DNA from: DASQJJ01 sp035631115
Lineage (GTDB): Bacteria; Patescibacteriota; Microgenomatia; Levybacterales; UBA12049
NCBI GenBank assembly: GCA_035631115.1
Contig: DASQJJ010000034.1
Location: 1-20,249 of the forward strand
Length of the DNA stretch: 20,249 nucleotides
Reading direction: 5' to 3'
Shown here: positions 6,314 to 13,490 of the stretch, piece by piece
Position numbering within the stretch: position 1 is the first letter of the stretch
How the letters are laid out: each line of letters begins with the position of its first letter
Program-made: the position numbers and the translations under genes
The notes under the pieces: generated by a model
Database searches by the model: none
The model's input: only the letters and a program-made list of their open reading frames with translations
Told to the model about the DNA's origin: nothing

Positions 6314-6428
6314 AAAATTCCAAGATACAATTTCCAAGATACAAATAAATTTCAATTTCCAAATTACAATTGTTTTTTTGAATTTTGGATATTATTTGTT
6401 ACTTGTTTCTTGTGATTTGGGATTTTGG
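6314..6428. repeat. Heptamer-periodic inverted repeat (array 3) between convergent genes
   Basis: The left arm carries seven CAA triplets starting at 6321, 6328, 6335, 6342, 6353, 6360 and 6367, so the spacing is 7 nt except for one 11-nt step. The right arm carries seven TTG triplets starting at 6378, 6385, 6396, 6403, 6410, 6417 and 6425, again mostly 7 nt with one 11-nt step. The right arm read on the minus strand resembles the left arm, so the element can fold as one long imperfect hairpin. It fills the whole gap between the surface-protein stop and the lepA stop. A T7 run (6373-6379) follows the left arm, so it might also terminate the plus transcript. Confidence 0.75.
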
Positions 6429-6429
6429 C

Positions 6430-8172
6430 CTATTCGCCTTTCATCATTTCAAAAAGTGCTTCTTGCGGGACTTCTACTTTGGAAATACCAAACATTTTCT
6501 TTTTTCCTTTTTTCTGTGCTTCCAAAAGCTTATTTTTTCGCGTTACGTCTCCTCCACTCATTTTGGCCAACATATCTTTTCTATACGGAGAAATTTCTTC
6601 TCTGGCAATCACTCGCGCGCCAATAACACATTGAATAACCTGCTTATATTGCTGCCGAGATAAATTCTCTTTTAATTTTTGTGCTTTATTTCGCGCAACG
6701 TGTTCTGCATCTTCTCGGTATGTCAACTCCGACAACACATCGATTGGTGTTTCATTAATTTGCACGCCAACTTCTACCAGATCTGCATCCCTATATTCTG
6801 TTAGCTCATAATCTACACTGGCAAATCCAGAAGTGACTGTTTTTAAATCACTGGATAATCCCCGCAAAAACATTGCATACGGCATGTCGTACTCCATAAC
6901 AACATTCGTATCTTGGTACTCCATATGAATAAGCTCTCCTCTTTTCTTCTGGCACACAGTCATAACACTTCCTACATATTCCTGCGGGACAAAAATAGAA
7001 AGACGCATATATGGCTCTTTGTAGGATACTTCGGATCCATTTTTTATTTCCTCATACGATACATGAGGCAAGGTAAAAAGCGGATCTAAATTAAATTCCC
7101 GCTGGAGTCTTTGCTTAAAAATATCTGCATGCAAAAGTCCCAAAAATCCTACACGAAATCCACTTCCTAAAAATGCAGAATATTCTTCGGTAAAAGTAAG
7201 AGATGCGTCGATAAGTGCTAATTTTCCCAATGCATCTCGAAGGGGTACCAGCTCGTCTGTTTGCTTAGGATAGACACCAAAAAATACCATAGGCTTTGGT
7301 GTTGTGTATCCAGGAAGTGGCTCTGTTGGGTAGTTATTTAAATTTATTGTATCTCCTACCCGGACCTGTCGAATATCTTTAACTCCCGTCACAATATATC
7401 CAATTTCTCCTGCAGATAATTTTTTTGAAGAGACAAGACTGGGGGTAAAAAATCCAACATCTATAGCATTTGTTTTGGTCTTTGTCTGCAGTAATTCTAT
7501 TTGATTGTTGGTCGTAACGATTCCATCGAAGAGCCTAACAAAAGCAACAACACCCTTATGCTCGTCAAAAACTGCATCAAAAATAAGGGCACGGAGATTT
7601 TTATCTACACTTCCTTGAGGAGATGGGATGTCGGCAATTGCTTTTTGCAAGAGCTCCTCTACCCCCTGTCCTGTCTTGGCCGAAATAAGAAGAATATCTT
7701 CTTCTTTAAATCCAAGGCTGTCCAACTGCTTAAGGGTTTTTTCTAATTGTGCACCTTGCATATCTATTTTATTTATTGCTGGGACAATAACCAGCTTTTG
7801 CTTTTGAGCAGCGCGTAAATGCGCAACTGTCTGGGCCTGCACTCCTTTTGTCGCATCAACAAGCAAAATAACTCCCTCACATGCAGCTAAGGTCCTACTT
7901 ACTTCATAAGAAAAATCGACATGACCAGGTGTATCTATTAGGTTGAGCATATACGTAGTGCCACCAAATGTGTACATCATTCGTACTGGTGCTAATTTAA
8001 TAGTAATGCCTCTTTCACGAGAAATAGGATTTTGGTCTAAAAATTGCTCCTGCTTTCCAAGAATGTCTTTTCGAATAGTATTGGTTATTTCCAAAAATCT
8101 GTCAGATAGCGTAGACTTCCCATGGTCTATATGGGCAATAATGGCGAAATTCCTAATATTTTTCTGATCCAT
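6430..8172 (-). CDS. lepA: Elongation factor 4 (LepA), ribosome GTPase
   Basis: The 580-aa protein is a translational GTPase that acts on the ribosome; back-translocation and roles in biogenesis have been proposed for the family. G1 is AHIDHGKST (13-21), G2 is RERGITI (52-58), G3 is DTPGH (80-84) with the catalytic His84, G4 is NKID (134-137), and G5 is SAK (164-166). Domain II, the EF-G-like domains and the LepA C-terminal domain follow; the end RKNKLLEAQKKGKKKMFG then VPQEALFEMM is a LepA hallmark. The usual length is about 600 aa, so it is nearly full size. Start 8172 has a TAGAAT box ending 8 nt upstream and no SD. It is divergent from the alpha/beta hydrolase gene and convergent with the surface protein. 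The identity is firm. Confidence 0.97.
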   Translation of the reverse strand: MDQKNIRNFAIIAHIDHGKSTLSDRFLEITNTIRKDILGKQEQFLDQNPISRERGITIKLAPVRMMYTFGGTTYMLNLIDTPGHVDFSYEVSRTLAACEGVILLVDATKGVQAQTVAHLRAAQKQKLVIVPAINKIDMQGAQLEKTLKQLDSLGFKEEDILLISAKTGQGVEELLQKAIADIPSPQGSVDKNLRALIFDAVFDEHKGVVAFVRLFDGIVTTNNQIELLQTKTKTNAIDVGFFTPSLVSSKKLSAGEIGYIVTGVKDIRQVRVGDTINLNNYPTEPLPGYTTPKPMVFFGVYPKQTDELVPLRDALGKLALIDASLTFTEEYSAFLGSGFRVGFLGLLHADIFKQRLQREFNLDPLFTLPHVSYEEIKNGSEVSYKEPYMRLSIFVPQEYVGSVMTVCQKKRGELIHMEYQDTNVVMEYDMPYAMFLRGLSSDLKTVTSGFASVDYELTEYRDADLVEVGVQINETPIDVLSELTYREDAEHVARNKAQKLKENLSRQQYKQVIQCVIGARVIAREEISPYRKDMLAKMSGGDVTRKNKLLEAQKKGKKKMFGISKVEVPQEALFEMMKGE

Positions 8173-8180
8173 AGTATCTT

Positions 8181-8186
8181 ATTCTA
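8181..8186 (-). promoter_or_regulatory. -10 box of lepA, near-leaderless
   Basis: Read on the minus strand, TAGAAT ends 8 nt before the lepA ATG, leaving a leader of 0-2 nt. The -35 is not evident. Confidence 0.4.
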
Positions 8187-8211
8187 CCAAAATTCGAGGC
8201 TAATAGATATC

Positions 8212-8220
8212 TGATATAAT
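8212..8220 (+). promoter_or_regulatory. Extended -10 of the alpha/beta hydrolase gene
   Basis: TGATATAAT is a perfect -10 hexamer with the TGn extension, and its last base is 9 nt before the ATG at 8230, so any leader is very short. The upstream -35 is poor, which fits an extended -10 promoter. It sits back to back with the lepA promoter. Confidence 0.6.
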
Positions 8221-8229
8221 TCTTGTGCT

Positions 8230-8976
8230 ATGCAACACATTATTCTTAAAACCCCAGATGGATTTGAATTAGATGCCAATTACTACGCTGGCACCAATGG
8301 CATTAGTATTGTTTTCTGTCATGGACTGGCGGTTGGAAAAGAAAGAGAAGATGCTTTTTTTGCATCTATAGAAATGCTGCATAATAAAGGATTTTCTCTA
8401 CTGCTTTTTGATTTTCGGGCAAATGGCAAATCAACTGGGGACTCAGTAAAAGATTTCAGCGTTAGTGGGCAACAAATTGATATTGATACTGCTATTGCCT
8501 ATGTAAAAGACCAAGGCAATACAACAATCTATCTTGCAGGTGCAAGTTTTGGCGGTGCTGCGGTAACATTGTATGCCACGAAGCATATAGACAACATACA
8601 AAAACTTCTTCTTTTAAATCCATCGCTGGATTATGATCGGTCAATTAGCAAACATTTTTTGCCAGGTATAGAAGCACTTAACAAAGAAGGTTTTGTGGAA
8701 ATTGGCAGTAGAAATTATCGGCTCGGGAAAAAGCTGTATGAAGAAATGAAAACCATGGCTCCCTATAAAGAACTAGAAAAATGGCAAAAAGATCTTTTAA
8801 TTATTCATGGAGATAATGACGCATTAGTCCCACATCCTTTAACAGTTGAAATTTTTGAAAAGTTATCAAATCCCAAAAAAAAATTTAGTCTTATTCTTGG
8901 GGCTGATCATGGATTTCATGAAGAACCATACACCACCCAAGCTGCAGAAAAGATTGTAGAATTTTTCTCTACCTAA
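8230..8976 (+). CDS. Alpha/beta hydrolase
   Basis: The 248-aa cytoplasmic protein has the serine hydrolase layout. An oxyanion-type HGLAVGKE segment is near residue 31. The nucleophile elbow is GASFGG with Ser106. The acid is Asp197 in HGDNDALVP, and His227 is in GADHGF. The family cleaves ester, thioester or amide bonds; the substrate cannot be told from sequence. The closest general type is the BAAT/YqiA-like or carboxylesterase group, with FDFRANGKSTG after strand 3. There is no signal peptide. The stop codon interlocks with that of murJ in a 4-nt overlap. Its upstream extended -10 suggests an almost leaderless mRNA. Fold is secure, specificity unknown. Confidence 0.88.
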   Translation: MQHIILKTPDGFELDANYYAGTNGISIVFCHGLAVGKEREDAFFASIEMLHNKGFSLLLFDFRANGKSTGDSVKDFSVSGQQIDIDTAIAYVKDQGNTTIYLAGASFGGAAVTLYATKHIDNIQKLLLLNPSLDYDRSISKHFLPGIEALNKEGFVEIGSRNYRLGKKLYEEMKTMAPYKELEKWQKDLLIIHGDNDALVPHPLTVEIFEKLSNPKKKFSLILGADHGFHEEPYTTQAAEKIVEFFST

Positions 8977-10631
8977 ACCTTTAGATTGGCACCATCTATT
9001 ACTTCGTCCGACCTACCCAAAATTTCTCTCCAATTCCCTAACTTCTTAAGAATTAACAAATATGTTCTGGCTTCTTGTACTTGGAATAACCATGTTAAGA
9101 GGACATACAGAGAAAGTCCAATAATACTAGAAATTCCCGTGAGAAGAATAAGATTTACTGTATGGGTGGTATCAAAAACCAACTGGTCCAGTAACTTTAT
9201 AGGGATGTACAGTGCAAATCCAGTAAAAAAAGTGGCTGTAAATAATTTAGATAGTGTTATAAAAAGCCGCATTTTATGAAACCCTTTTGTCTTAACATGA
9301 AGGACAACAAAAAGAATAACAAATTGTAAAATACTGCCAAAAGAATATGCTATGGCAATACTCGTTATGCCAAAGTGGAGAAAAAATACCATTATGCCAG
9401 CAGCAATAAGCATGGCCGCAGTAGATAGTGCTCCCACAATAAGTGGTGTCACTGTATCATGAAGTGCATAAAACGCACGAGAAATAAGATAAATAACTGC
9501 CTGAGCAAAAAGAGAAATTACAAAAAATCCCATAACTCGACCTGTTAGGACAGTTGCTGGCCAGTCGAATTGTGCTGCTCCGTAAATAAGCCGGACAATT
9601 GGGATGCGAAGTACAAGAAAAAGCACTGAAATAGGTAAAACAAGATACAGCATTTGATACAAAGAGGTTATAAAAGTTGCCTTAAATGCTTCCAAATCCT
9701 CCCGTTGTCGGGACAGTACTGGGAATGCAGCTTGTGCTATTGTTTGGCCAAAAAGCGCAACTGGTGCAAAAGCCAAAGTCTGAGCGTAGTCAAAAATAAC
9801 ATAACTTCTTCCCGGGTCGGCTAAAAAAGAAATTAATGTAACTGTAAGAAGTGTGCCACTCTGAAAAATTGCTAGAGACAACGTACGAGGCCACATAAGA
9901 TTGATGACTTCTTTAAATCCCTCTATATTTTTTAGACTTTTCGGATGATAGGTAAATCCAATTTTTCGAATAAGAGGAAGCTGCAAACCAACAAAAATAA
10001 GAGACCCTATGATAACCCCAACAGCTGGCGCATATATACCAATCCACTGTGACAAAAAGACCATGCCAAGAATAATGCCTAAGTTGTAGAGTGCTGCCGC
10101 AATGCCAGGAATAAAAAAGTGATTATAGGACTGAAGTACTGCAGACAGAAAGCTTCCAATAATAAATAAAAGCTCTCCTGCAATAATAATTCTCATTAAA
10201 TTAGCCATAAGACTAATCTGTCCACTACTAAATCCTGGAGCCAAAAGGTGGGAAAAGAATTCCGCAAAGATAACCAAAATAAGGGACAAAACAAAAAATA
10301 CTCCTAAGCCAAGAGAGAGAATTGTGGAGGCAAATGCATGTCCTTCTTTTTCTTTATTTTTACGCAAATAATCTGAAAACACAGGAATAAATGCACTCGA
10401 TAAGGCTCCTGCAATAATAAGTTGGAAAAGAAAGTCTGGAAGTCTGCTGGATGCTAGATAGACTCCAAGAGTATTAGATGCACCAAAAATACCTACCAAA
10501 AATCTCTGCCTTACCAAGCCCAGAAGCTGGGAAAGGATGACTGTTGCCATAATAATAAAGGCTGCAGAAAGAATGTTGGTTTGTTGGCGAAGGAGTAAAG
10601 AAATGCCTTTTTGTAATAAATTAGTGGCCAT
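8973..10631 (-). CDS. murJ: Lipid II flippase MurJ
   Basis: The 552-aa polytopic membrane protein has about 14 hydrophobic segments, as expected for the MOP-superfamily MurJ that flips lipid-linked peptidoglycan precursor across the membrane. The N-terminal region has LSQLLGLVRQRFLVGIFGAS followed by a segment starting VYLASSRLPDFLF, both characteristic of MurJ (MviN). Typical length is 510-550, so it is full size. The start at 10631 (ATG) lies 11 nt after a perfect TATAAT, so the mRNA leader is only about 4 nt. It is divergent from rpsT and has no room for a terminator at its 3' end because of the interlocked stop codon with the hydrolase gene. Identity is confident. Confidence 0.95.
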   Translation of the reverse strand: MATNLLQKGISLLLRQQTNILSAAFIIMATVILSQLLGLVRQRFLVGIFGASNTLGVYLASSRLPDFLFQLIIAGALSSAFIPVFSDYLRKNKEKEGHAFASTILSLGLGVFFVLSLILVIFAEFFSHLLAPGFSSGQISLMANLMRIIIAGELLFIIGSFLSAVLQSYNHFFIPGIAAALYNLGIILGMVFLSQWIGIYAPAVGVIIGSLIFVGLQLPLIRKIGFTYHPKSLKNIEGFKEVINLMWPRTLSLAIFQSGTLLTVTLISFLADPGRSYVIFDYAQTLAFAPVALFGQTIAQAAFPVLSRQREDLEAFKATFITSLYQMLYLVLPISVLFLVLRIPIVRLIYGAAQFDWPATVLTGRVMGFFVISLFAQAVIYLISRAFYALHDTVTPLIVGALSTAAMLIAAGIMVFFLHFGITSIAIAYSFGSILQFVILFVVLHVKTKGFHKMRLFITLSKLFTATFFTGFALYIPIKLLDQLVFDTTHTVNLILLTGISSIIGLSLYVLLTWLFQVQEARTYLLILKKLGNWREILGRSDEVIDGANLKV

Positions 10632-10642
10632 ATAGCTTGCGC

Positions 10643-10648
10643 ATTATA
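10643..10648 (-). promoter_or_regulatory. -10 box of murJ
   Basis: Perfect TATAAT on the minus strand ends 11 nt before the murJ ATG. It is close to the rpsT promoter, so the two divergent promoters overlap in their -35/-10 regions. Confidence 0.5.
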
Positions 10649-10656
10649 GTATAACA

Positions 10657-10665
10657 TGGTAAAAT
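10657..10665 (+). promoter_or_regulatory. Extended -10 promoter of rpsT, predicted leaderless
   Basis: TG (10657-10658), one base, then TAAAAT (10660-10665) form an extended -10; TAAAAT ends 6 nt before ATG 10672. The -35 at 17-nt spacing is TTGCGC (10637-10642). No SD can fit before the ATG. A ribosomal-protein gene is thus predicted to be read from a leaderless mRNA. Confidence 0.5.
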
Positions 10666-10671
10666 AGTACG

Positions 10672-11016
10672 ATGCCAGTTATAAAATCAGCAAAAAAGAA
10701 ATTAAAACAAGACAAAAAAAGGACTCTTGTCCGCGCAAAAACAGAAAGTTTCCTAAAAGATGCTGTTAAAAAGGCAGTTGCTTCTCCTACAGCAAAGACT
10801 GTAAGTGTAGCATCCAGTCTCTTAGATAAAGCTGCAAAAAAGCATATTATCCATAAAAATAAGGCTGCACGAGTAAAATCCAGACTTGCTCATCTTCTTT
10901 CTCCTAAAAAATCTGAATCTAAAACAGAAACCGTAAAATCTGCAACAAAAACAGTTAAAAAAGCAGTAAAGGAAAAGTCGGCCAAAGGCCGATCGTCCTC
11001 TGGACGAAAAAAATAA
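10672..11016 (+). CDS. rpsT: Small ribosomal subunit protein bS20, with extended basic tail
   Basis: The core (about residues 1-78) has the bS20 pattern: an N-terminal IKSAKKKLKQDKKRTL helix, a Lys-rich helical body, then HKNKAARVKSRL, the bS20 signature near the C-terminus. bS20 binds 16S rRNA early in 30S assembly. At 114 aa it is longer than the usual 83-90; the last 36 or so residues are Lys/Ser/Thr-rich and should be disordered (KKSESKTETVKSATKTVKKA, ending SSSGRKK). The gene has its own promoter and a strong terminator. The call is secure; the tail is the unusual part. Confidence 0.95.
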   Translation: MPVIKSAKKKLKQDKKRTLVRAKTESFLKDAVKKAVASPTAKTVSVASSLLDKAAKKHIIHKNKAARVKSRLAHLLSPKKSESKTETVKSATKTVKKAVKEKSAKGRSSSGRKK

Positions 11017-11086
11017 TATGACCTATTCTGTAGTTACTTGTTGCGCACAATCCCTTCTCTAAGGCGGGTTTGTTGTGCATCTGTAT

Positions 11087-11111
11087 AACCCCGCTGAGCG
11101 GGGTTTTTTTG
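11087..11111 (+). terminator. Intrinsic terminator of rpsT
   Basis: CCCCGC (11089-11094), loop TGA, GCGGGG (11098-11103) followed by one more G and T7 (11105-11111). This is a canonical rho-independent terminator, 70 nt past the rpsT stop. Confidence 0.9.
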
Positions 11112-11122
11112 TGTTCCAAAAT

Positions 11123-11215
11123 TAGGAGGATAAAAATAGCACACAATCCTCCTAACGTCGCTCCGAGAGCTGACGCACGAATAGTGCCCGAAGGCGAACG
11201 GTAAGACGAGGAGGA
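11123..11215 (+). promoter_or_regulatory. Structured leader of the PIG-L gene with alternative SD pairing
   Basis: ATCCTCCT (11147-11154) is complementary to two AGGAGGAT copies: 11125-11132 upstream, in a 10-bp inverted repeat (11123-11132 with 11147-11156), and 11209-11216 downstream, which holds the SD. The downstream pairing extends with CGTC (11157-11160) to GACG (11204-11207), a 12-bp stem with an AA bulge. The two pairings exclude each other, as in a riboswitch or attenuator. A possible promoter (TTGTGT 11110-11115 and TAAAAA 11132-11137) would start after the upstream copy, so the switch needs experimental support. The SD GAGGAGG lies 11 nt before ATG 11225. Confidence 0.45.
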
Positions 11216-11224
11216 TGTGGAAAA

Positions 11225-12013
11225 ATGAAGGAACAACTAAAAATAGCATTTATTTTGGCTCATCCGGATGATGAGCATATTCCTTTTGGATTGCCGGCAC
11301 AACTTGCTCAACAAGGACATGATGTCTCATTAATTGCCCTGACAAAAGGAGATCTTGGCTCTCATACAATTTCTTCCAGGCGAAAAATTGCGCGAATACG
11401 GGAAAGGGAATTTAAAGAGTCAGCACATATTCTTGGAGTAGATGCGCATATTTTAGGATTTTCTGATGGAGAATTATCCCATCAACAAAAAAAAGCAGGA
11501 AGACGACTTCTAAGAGAGCTTCGCATGCAAAAACCCAATCTTGTCGTAATCCCAAGCAGTACCGATTATCATCTAGATCACGTTGCGACCCACGATATTG
11601 CACAATGGGCCATTTTCAATCTCCCTGCCCAACCATTTATAACACGTAAGGGATTTTTTAGAAGAAAAGTCCCTGCATACACGCAACCTGTTTCTGTGTA
11701 TGAAATGGATACCCAAGGATCCCAGACATGGAAAAGTATAACGCAAGATACGGGGGACAATCATGATACTCTTTCTTCTGTTAATACAATCCTTCCGATT
11801 AGTCTTGCAGCAATAGAAAAGAGTATTCGCGCATTCCAAGCACATAAAAGCCAGTTGGGTACCCAAACAGATGGACAACTGAGCTATCCTGAATTAGCCC
11901 GACTTGGTGCCAGAAGACGCGGGATGCAAGCTGGACTTTTGTATGGAGTAGGGCTTAATTTTATTCCATTTGGAGGGTATGCATTCTCAACAAAAAATAT
12001 CCTTAGTCTTTAA
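11225..12013 (+). CDS. PIG-L / LmbE-type deacetylase
   Basis: The 262-aa cytoplasmic protein belongs to the zinc-dependent PIG-L/LmbE family, which removes acetyl groups from N-acetylglucosamine-type sugars, as in GlcNAc-PI, bacillithiol or mycothiol pathways and N-acetylated glycans. The zinc-site motif AHPDDE is at residues 12-17, with His13 and Asp16 as ligands. The second site, HxDH, is at 116-119 in STDYHLDHVATH. The Gly/Asp-rich segment FSDGELSH near residue 79 is also family-like. The start at 11225 is supported by an SD. No signal peptide is visible. The specific substrate cannot be set; the glycan genes are several kb downstream. Confidence 0.9.
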   Translation: MKEQLKIAFILAHPDDEHIPFGLPAQLAQQGHDVSLIALTKGDLGSHTISSRRKIARIREREFKESAHILGVDAHILGFSDGELSHQQKKAGRRLLRELRMQKPNLVVIPSSTDYHLDHVATHDIAQWAIFNLPAQPFITRKGFFRRKVPAYTQPVSVYEMDTQGSQTWKSITQDTGDNHDTLSSVNTILPISLAAIEKSIRAFQAHKSQLGTQTDGQLSYPELARLGARRRGMQAGLLYGVGLNFIPFGGYAFSTKNILSL

Positions 12014-12020
12014 AAACCCT

Positions 12021-12230
12021 TTAACTAGCTCTTCTACATGGCCTTTGGCAGGTAGTGCAGTAAGTAATTCTATCACTTCGTGCTTTTAGTCCACATTCTG
12101 TGAGCTGTGTTCCTTTTTGGAAAGGCTGTTGTGGGCCAAGTTGAAACACTCTACCATCTTCTGTTTCAATAATGACGCGATCCTGTGGATGCATAACTTG
12201 TCCTTCACAATCTTTAATCACATTTGCCAT
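12021..12230 (-). CDS. Small Cys-rich hypothetical protein
   Basis: The 69-aa protein starts MANVIKDCEG. It carries C8, C46 and a C58-x2-C61-x3-C65 cluster near the C-terminus (TYCTTCQRPC), suggestive of a zinc-ribbon half or a metal site, with a central stretch typical of a beta-structured DRVIIETEDGRVFQLGP segment. I do not recognise the family. A longer start 11 codons upstream is open, but ATG 12230 is preferred because a TATAGT box ends exactly 6 nt before it. It converges on the PIG-L gene with a 7-nt gap. There is no signal peptide. Confidence 0.65.
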   Translation of the reverse strand: MANVIKDCEGQVMHPQDRVIIETEDGRVFQLGPQQPFQKGTQLTECGLKARSDRITYCTTCQRPCRRAS

Positions 12231-12236
12231 AGAGGC

Positions 12237-12242
12237 ACTATA
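12237..12242 (-). promoter_or_regulatory. -10 box of the Cys-rich gene, predicted leaderless
   Basis: TATAGT on the minus strand ends 6 nt before ATG 12230. A -35 is not convincing. It is close to the divergent -35 of the pilN-like operon. Confidence 0.5.
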
Positions 12243-12256
12243 ACATATGTAGGTCT

Positions 12257-12285
12257 TTGACAAAAATACCCAGGACTTCTAGACT
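12257..12285 (+). promoter_or_regulatory. Promoter of the pilN-pilO-like operon
   Basis: Perfect TTGACA (12257-12262), 17-nt spacer, and TAGACT (12280-12285), 9 nt before ATG 12295. An overlapping TAGAAT (12285-12290) is too close to the ATG. The leader would be 0-3 nt. Confidence 0.6.
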
Positions 12286-12294
12286 AGAATAAGG

Positions 12295-12855
12295 ATGCAA
12301 AAATATACTGCGCCAAGTATTAACTTGGCCAAAAACCGTGGCGAACATTTATCCGATAGGATTCTTACTTTTGCCCTCACCATTGGGCGTGTTTTGGTGA
12401 TTATTACCGAAGCTGTTGCCCTTGGCGCTTTCTTATACCGCTTTGGTCTTGACAGACAGCTTGTAGATTTACACGACCGAATCAAGCAGGAGCAGGCAAT
12501 AGTTACTCTTCTTAAGAGGAATGAATCAGTGTATCGAAATCTTCAGGACAGACTCACGCTAGAAAAAAATATTAATGATGGGACAGCTTCGGACTTAAAG
12601 CTATTTACAGACATACTCAAAGTAATACCTTCCGACATGACTCTGACCGGTATTGCTCTTTCCAATACAAATATTCATATGGAAGGCTCTATCCCCTCTC
12701 TTGTCTCTCTTTCGTCTTTGGTAAAACAACTTAAAGGATACCCAACAGTAGACAGAGTCAGTCTGGATAAATTAGAAAACAAAACAAGTGAAGGAACTAT
12801 TGCGATAAGTATTACCGTCTTTATGAAAAAAATAGCAGCAAAGCCATTATTATGA
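12295..12855 (+). CDS. PilN-like type IV pilus inner-membrane protein
   Basis: The 186-aa protein is a bitopic membrane protein: a short N-terminal cytoplasmic part with INLAKNR, resembling the INLLP of PilN that contacts PilM, one membrane segment (about 25-47), a coiled-coil-like helix (about 52-95) and a ferredoxin-like periplasmic domain containing IPSDMTLTGIALSNTNIHME and GYPTVDRVSLDKLE. PilN and PilO form the inner-membrane alignment complex of type IV pilus machines. The first gene of an operon, it overlaps the next by ATGA. No pilM, pilB, pilC or pilT is in the window. Family call is from the pattern and neighbour; a general secretion (GspL-like) relation is also possible. Confidence 0.75.
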   Translation: MQKYTAPSINLAKNRGEHLSDRILTFALTIGRVLVIITEAVALGAFLYRFGLDRQLVDLHDRIKQEQAIVTLLKRNESVYRNLQDRLTLEKNINDGTASDLKLFTDILKVIPSDMTLTGIALSNTNIHMEGSIPSLVSLSSLVKQLKGYPTVDRVSLDKLENKTSEGTIAISITVFMKKIAAKPLL

Positions 12856-13490
12856 AATTACCAACACTTTCATTAAAAAATATGGTGAGTCCAAAAGAAA
12901 GTAAGTTGTTTCTCTCGATAGTCCCAACTTTTAAAGAAAAACGCGTAAAGCAATTTACTACACTTTCTCTTACCTTTATCACCATTGCTTTTTTTGGACT
13001 TTTTGCCATAAATCCAACACTTGCGACTATTGCAGACTTACAAAAACAACTGGAAGATAGTCAATTTATTCATGATTCACTCCAAACAAAAATTGCCAAT
13101 CTTACAACTCTTCAAACGCAGTATTCAGAGCTTGAGCCAGATTTGGATCCGGTATTCTCTGCAGTACCAATAACACCGGGAATTGATACACTTATTGGAC
13201 AAGTCCATCAAATTGCCCAGCAAAGTGCTTTGCAACTCAATAGAGTCCAAACCTTACCCATAGATCTTTCTCCAGCCACTGTAGCAAAAGCAAAATATTT
13301 GGCCTATGCATTTACCATAGAAGCACAAGGAGATTTACCAACCTTACAAAAATTTATGACCCAAATGGCAAGTTTTAATAGACTTATTTCCTTTGACAGT
13401 GTGAATTTTTCCAAAGTTGGAAGAATAGATAATACATTTCGTGCAACAATTCGGGGAAGAACATATTTTAAGCAAGGAGAAAGTCTATGA
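12852..13490 (+). CDS. PilO-like type IV pilus inner-membrane protein
   Basis: The 212-aa protein has one membrane segment (about 36-54), a coiled coil (about 58-92) beginning LATIADLQKQLEDSQFIHDS, and a C-terminal ferredoxin-like domain (about 107-205), with IDTLIGQVHQIAQQSALQLN and FTIEAQGDLPTLQKFM typical of PilO. It pairs with PilN through the coiled coil and periplasmic domain in known pilus systems. The start overlaps the upstream stop by ATGA, and the stop is followed by another ATGA overlap. There is no SD at this start, so re-initiation is likely. I am fairly sure of the family, less of its precise role here. Confidence 0.78.
   Translation: MKLPTLSLKNMVSPKESKLFLSIVPTFKEKRVKQFTTLSLTFITIAFFGLFAINPTLATIADLQKQLEDSQFIHDSLQTKIANLTTLQTQYSELEPDLDPVFSAVPITPGIDTLIGQVHQIAQQSALQLNRVQTLPIDLSPATVAKAKYLAYAFTIEAQGDLPTLQKFMTQMASFNRLISFDSVNFSKVGRIDNTFRATIRGRTYFKQGESL
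13474..13479 (+). promoter_or_regulatory. Shine-Dalgarno for the third operon gene
   Basis: AAGGAG, 7 nt before ATG 13487, lies within the end of the PilO-like gene. It is one of the few clear SD sites here, and supports the start of this short gene. Confidence 0.65.

Noticed and set aside
45..6428. CRISPR array
   Set aside because: The units are 7 nt with no spacers, and there are no cas genes.
6297..6663. Plus-strand frames of 69-109 residues at the lepA 3' end
   Set aside because: They lie antisense to lepA and start in or near the heptamer array; no family features.
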